Shown: positions 50,431 through 52,500 of the stretch, piece after piece
Position numbering within the stretch: position 1 is the stretch's first letter
How the letters are laid out: every line of letters begins with the position of its first letter
Source: Chrysomallon squamiferum
Lineage: Eukaryota; Mollusca; Gastropoda; Neomphalida; Peltospiridae
Direction: 5' to 3'
DNA: 52,500 nucleotides
NCBI GenBank assembly: GCA_012295275.1
Contig: CM022670.1
Coordinates: 12,829,583-12,882,082 of the forward strand
Translations under genes and position numbers: made by a program
The notes under the pieces: model-generated
The model's database searches: none
Told to the model about the DNA's origin: nothing
Seen by the model: the letters and a program-made list of their open reading frames with translations, nothing else

Positions 50431-52500
50431 ATCTTTAATTATTTACAGTACAACAAGGAAACAAAGAAAAAAAGGAGTGTTAACTAACCTCGTCTGTTTC
50501 ATTTGAAAATTCCTTCAAGTAATTGGAAACACATTTGAAACTGTCTGTGTAAATTGTTCACCTAAAAAAAAACCATTTGTACTTGAAAATTTCCTTAAGA
50601 CACAACTGTAAAACATAAGAGAATATGGAAATGTTTGGTAATAGGGTGTTTTTTCATCAGGCCAATTTGTACACTTTGCCTTAGGGTGTTTTACATAGAT
50701 ATATTTATGACACTTAAATATATTTTAATGGTTTCTTCTTTTTTCTCTCTTTTTTTTTAATTTTTAATTTTTTTTTTTTTTTTTGTGTGTGTGTTTATGT
50801 ATGAATGTGTAATCTGTGATTTTATTGTACTGTAAATATATATGTTGGATATACGATTCTTACTTCTCTCAAATCTTTTATGCACATTTTGTGATAATAA
50901 GCACAAATCCTAACTTTCATAAAAGCAATTCATGCATTTTTTGGTGCATCACTAAAATGATAGATCTGTAAAGATGAAATAATAATAATAATAATAAAAA
51001 TAAATAAATAGACCTAATTAGCTCCTACCATTCTAACGAATATACAAATTTAATCAGAGATTATGCTGCTTTATTAACTTTACATACTGTTTAATTCTGT
51101 GGATGCAAATTACATTGTAAGTTGGCAGTAAGAAGTGGTGAAGCAGAGAAAACTTGGCAGAGTTTTGTGTTGTTTCAGTCAGCACTAGTTACAGAGATGT
51201 GCTGCAATGCTGTGATACACCTTGCCAAAACGGAACTCAAGCCATTCCATATGTAATCACCTGTAACAGTCAGATAATCTGTGTGATACCCACCTCTGCT
51301 GTTAGGTATGCACAACATTGTCATATTGCTATAAACACTAACTTAATGAATTAATGTCATTTATTTAGGCTCAACAATAATTACAAATTGTTGCATTTCT
51401 GTTGTGTATAAAAGTTTTTTCAAACTTTACATTGCAATACTGTTTTGTACCAAAAAGCAGCAGCTGGAAAACAGATATGTCATGATCAGAATTTTTGTGC
51501 TAAAATGAAAGATACTGCTCACTCATGTGTATACCTGATCAGTTCAACTAAAGCATTGTTTCTCTGTCTGGCACAACAGATATTTGTGTTTACATGACCC
51601 TAGCTTCCCTAAGTAACCACATCAGCTGTTATCTAATTAGTACTTAGCATGTTCCAGGTGTAAACACATCAAACATGTTTACCTTACAGACTGGCTGCAC
51701 CAACCTCATGTTCTTGGATTACACTGTTCTTAGAACATGGAGTTCCAGTCTTGTCTGGTTTATGATGACACAACAAAGGTCGAACAGAAGTTTAAATTAC
51801 TTGGCAGACTAGTTTTTGCCTGTGCAGTTTAGATGCAGCTATGGTAAAACATTTGTCTGAAAGCTAGTCTTTTAACAAATGATTTCTGGGTGTAGCTCAT
51901 AATCTTTTTAAGTGATGGTTCTATGACTTGTATATCCTGACTGTATCAGTGTATATTAAAAGACATTTTTTTCTTTTTTCCATCAAAAATATGAAACAAA
52001 ACAAAGAAATTAATGTCTGATACAGACAGGGTTTTTAAATTTCAAAATAATTTCAAACATATCCATTTTGAAATTCCAGCATTTACCATTATAAGCAAAA
52101 TATCTATTGCCAGTGCTTCCATAATGTTATTTTTCACCTGTATATATTTGTTATTGTAAGCAACTCACTTCCAGAACCCATCTGTTAATTAAGCCCACTT
52201 AGCTCTGCTTGAAACAATTAACAGCTAGACAAACTTTCATATGTTAGCTGATCTTAGTGAGAGTTATTCAACTCTTTCCCCCACACCCGGGACACTGGTT
52301 TACATTCAGGAAGCTAAAGTTTATTTTGAAAACTTAAATACATGACAGGAAGAATCAAGGTTTATGAATAAAATCTTTCACCACTGATGTGATGAATATA
52401 TTCTAAGTGAACATTTTACTCATCATTTCAGATAGTGATGCATACACCCACATACAAAAACATAGAGATGCACTCTTAGAAAGATGCAGTATGCTTTGTA
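47950..52500 (+). other. Intron after CH1, running off the window
   Basis: At least 4.55 kb without a CH2-like exon. CpG-poor. It contains a poly(T) of about 41 nt (50387-50427), (TTT)-rich tracts around 49730 and 50770, and a short (AAT)n near 50980. A 66-codon open frame at 51154-51354 can be bounded by splice-like AG and GT signals but does not resemble CH2 or any family I know. Confidence 0.8.
50387..50427. repeat. Poly(T) tract
   Basis: About 41 consecutive T, the longest in the right half of the window. Confidence 0.93.

Noticed and set aside
51154-51354. 66-codon Cys-containing frame with AG and GT signals at its edges, considered as the next coding exon
   Set aside because: It does not resemble the CH1-CH2 linker or CH2, and the open phase would not follow naturally from the phase-0 end of the preceding exon.

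Overview
The window looks like one animal nuclear locus. It is very AT-rich (roughly 70-75% by eye), full of microsatellites, has canonical GT-AG exons inside multi-kilobase introns, and shows no operon-like or bacterial gene packing. The only gene I identify with high confidence is the 5' end of a spectraplakin (the MACF1 / dystonin / Drosophila shot family), on the + strand. A lophotrochozoan, probably a mollusc, is my best guess. That rests on composition, intron structure and the general feel of the sequence, and I could not test it.

Layout. 1-1.9 kb: low-complexity AT sequence surrounding a short GC-richer patch (about 1325-1420). On the - strand this patch reads as the first hydrophobic segment of an SLC13-type Na+/carboxylate or sulfate cotransporter. 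The rest of that gene would lie off the left edge. 1.9-13.5 kb: intergenic sequence with a 34-bp minisatellite (4366-5032), a patch of unidentified decayed sequence (5.5-6.9 kb), many di-, tri- and tetranucleotide tracts, and a few possible regulatory or leader-exon signals. 13.5-14.0 kb: candidate promoter and noncoding first exon of the spectraplakin.

14.0-52.5 kb: spectraplakin. Two alternative first coding exons (15287-15401 and 17406-17508) both end one base into a codon. Both therefore splice in frame to the same 62-nt exon (21429-21490). A 25.6-kb intron follows, then three closely spaced exons (47139-47228, 47468-47545, 47857-47949). Together these six exons encode the two alternative N-termini and the whole first calponin-homology domain (CH1) of the actin-binding module. 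CH2, the plakin domain and the spectrin repeats must lie beyond the right edge.

The strongest large-scale signal is CpG content. It is near expectation in the upstream 14 kb, then collapses at about 14.4 kb. I see no CG at all between about 17.5 and 20.9 kb, and it stays very low through the rest of the gene except in exons and a few pockets. This is what mosaic invertebrate gene-body methylation leaves behind. I found no tRNA, rRNA, CRISPR array or intact transposon, and nothing I would call a wholly new system.
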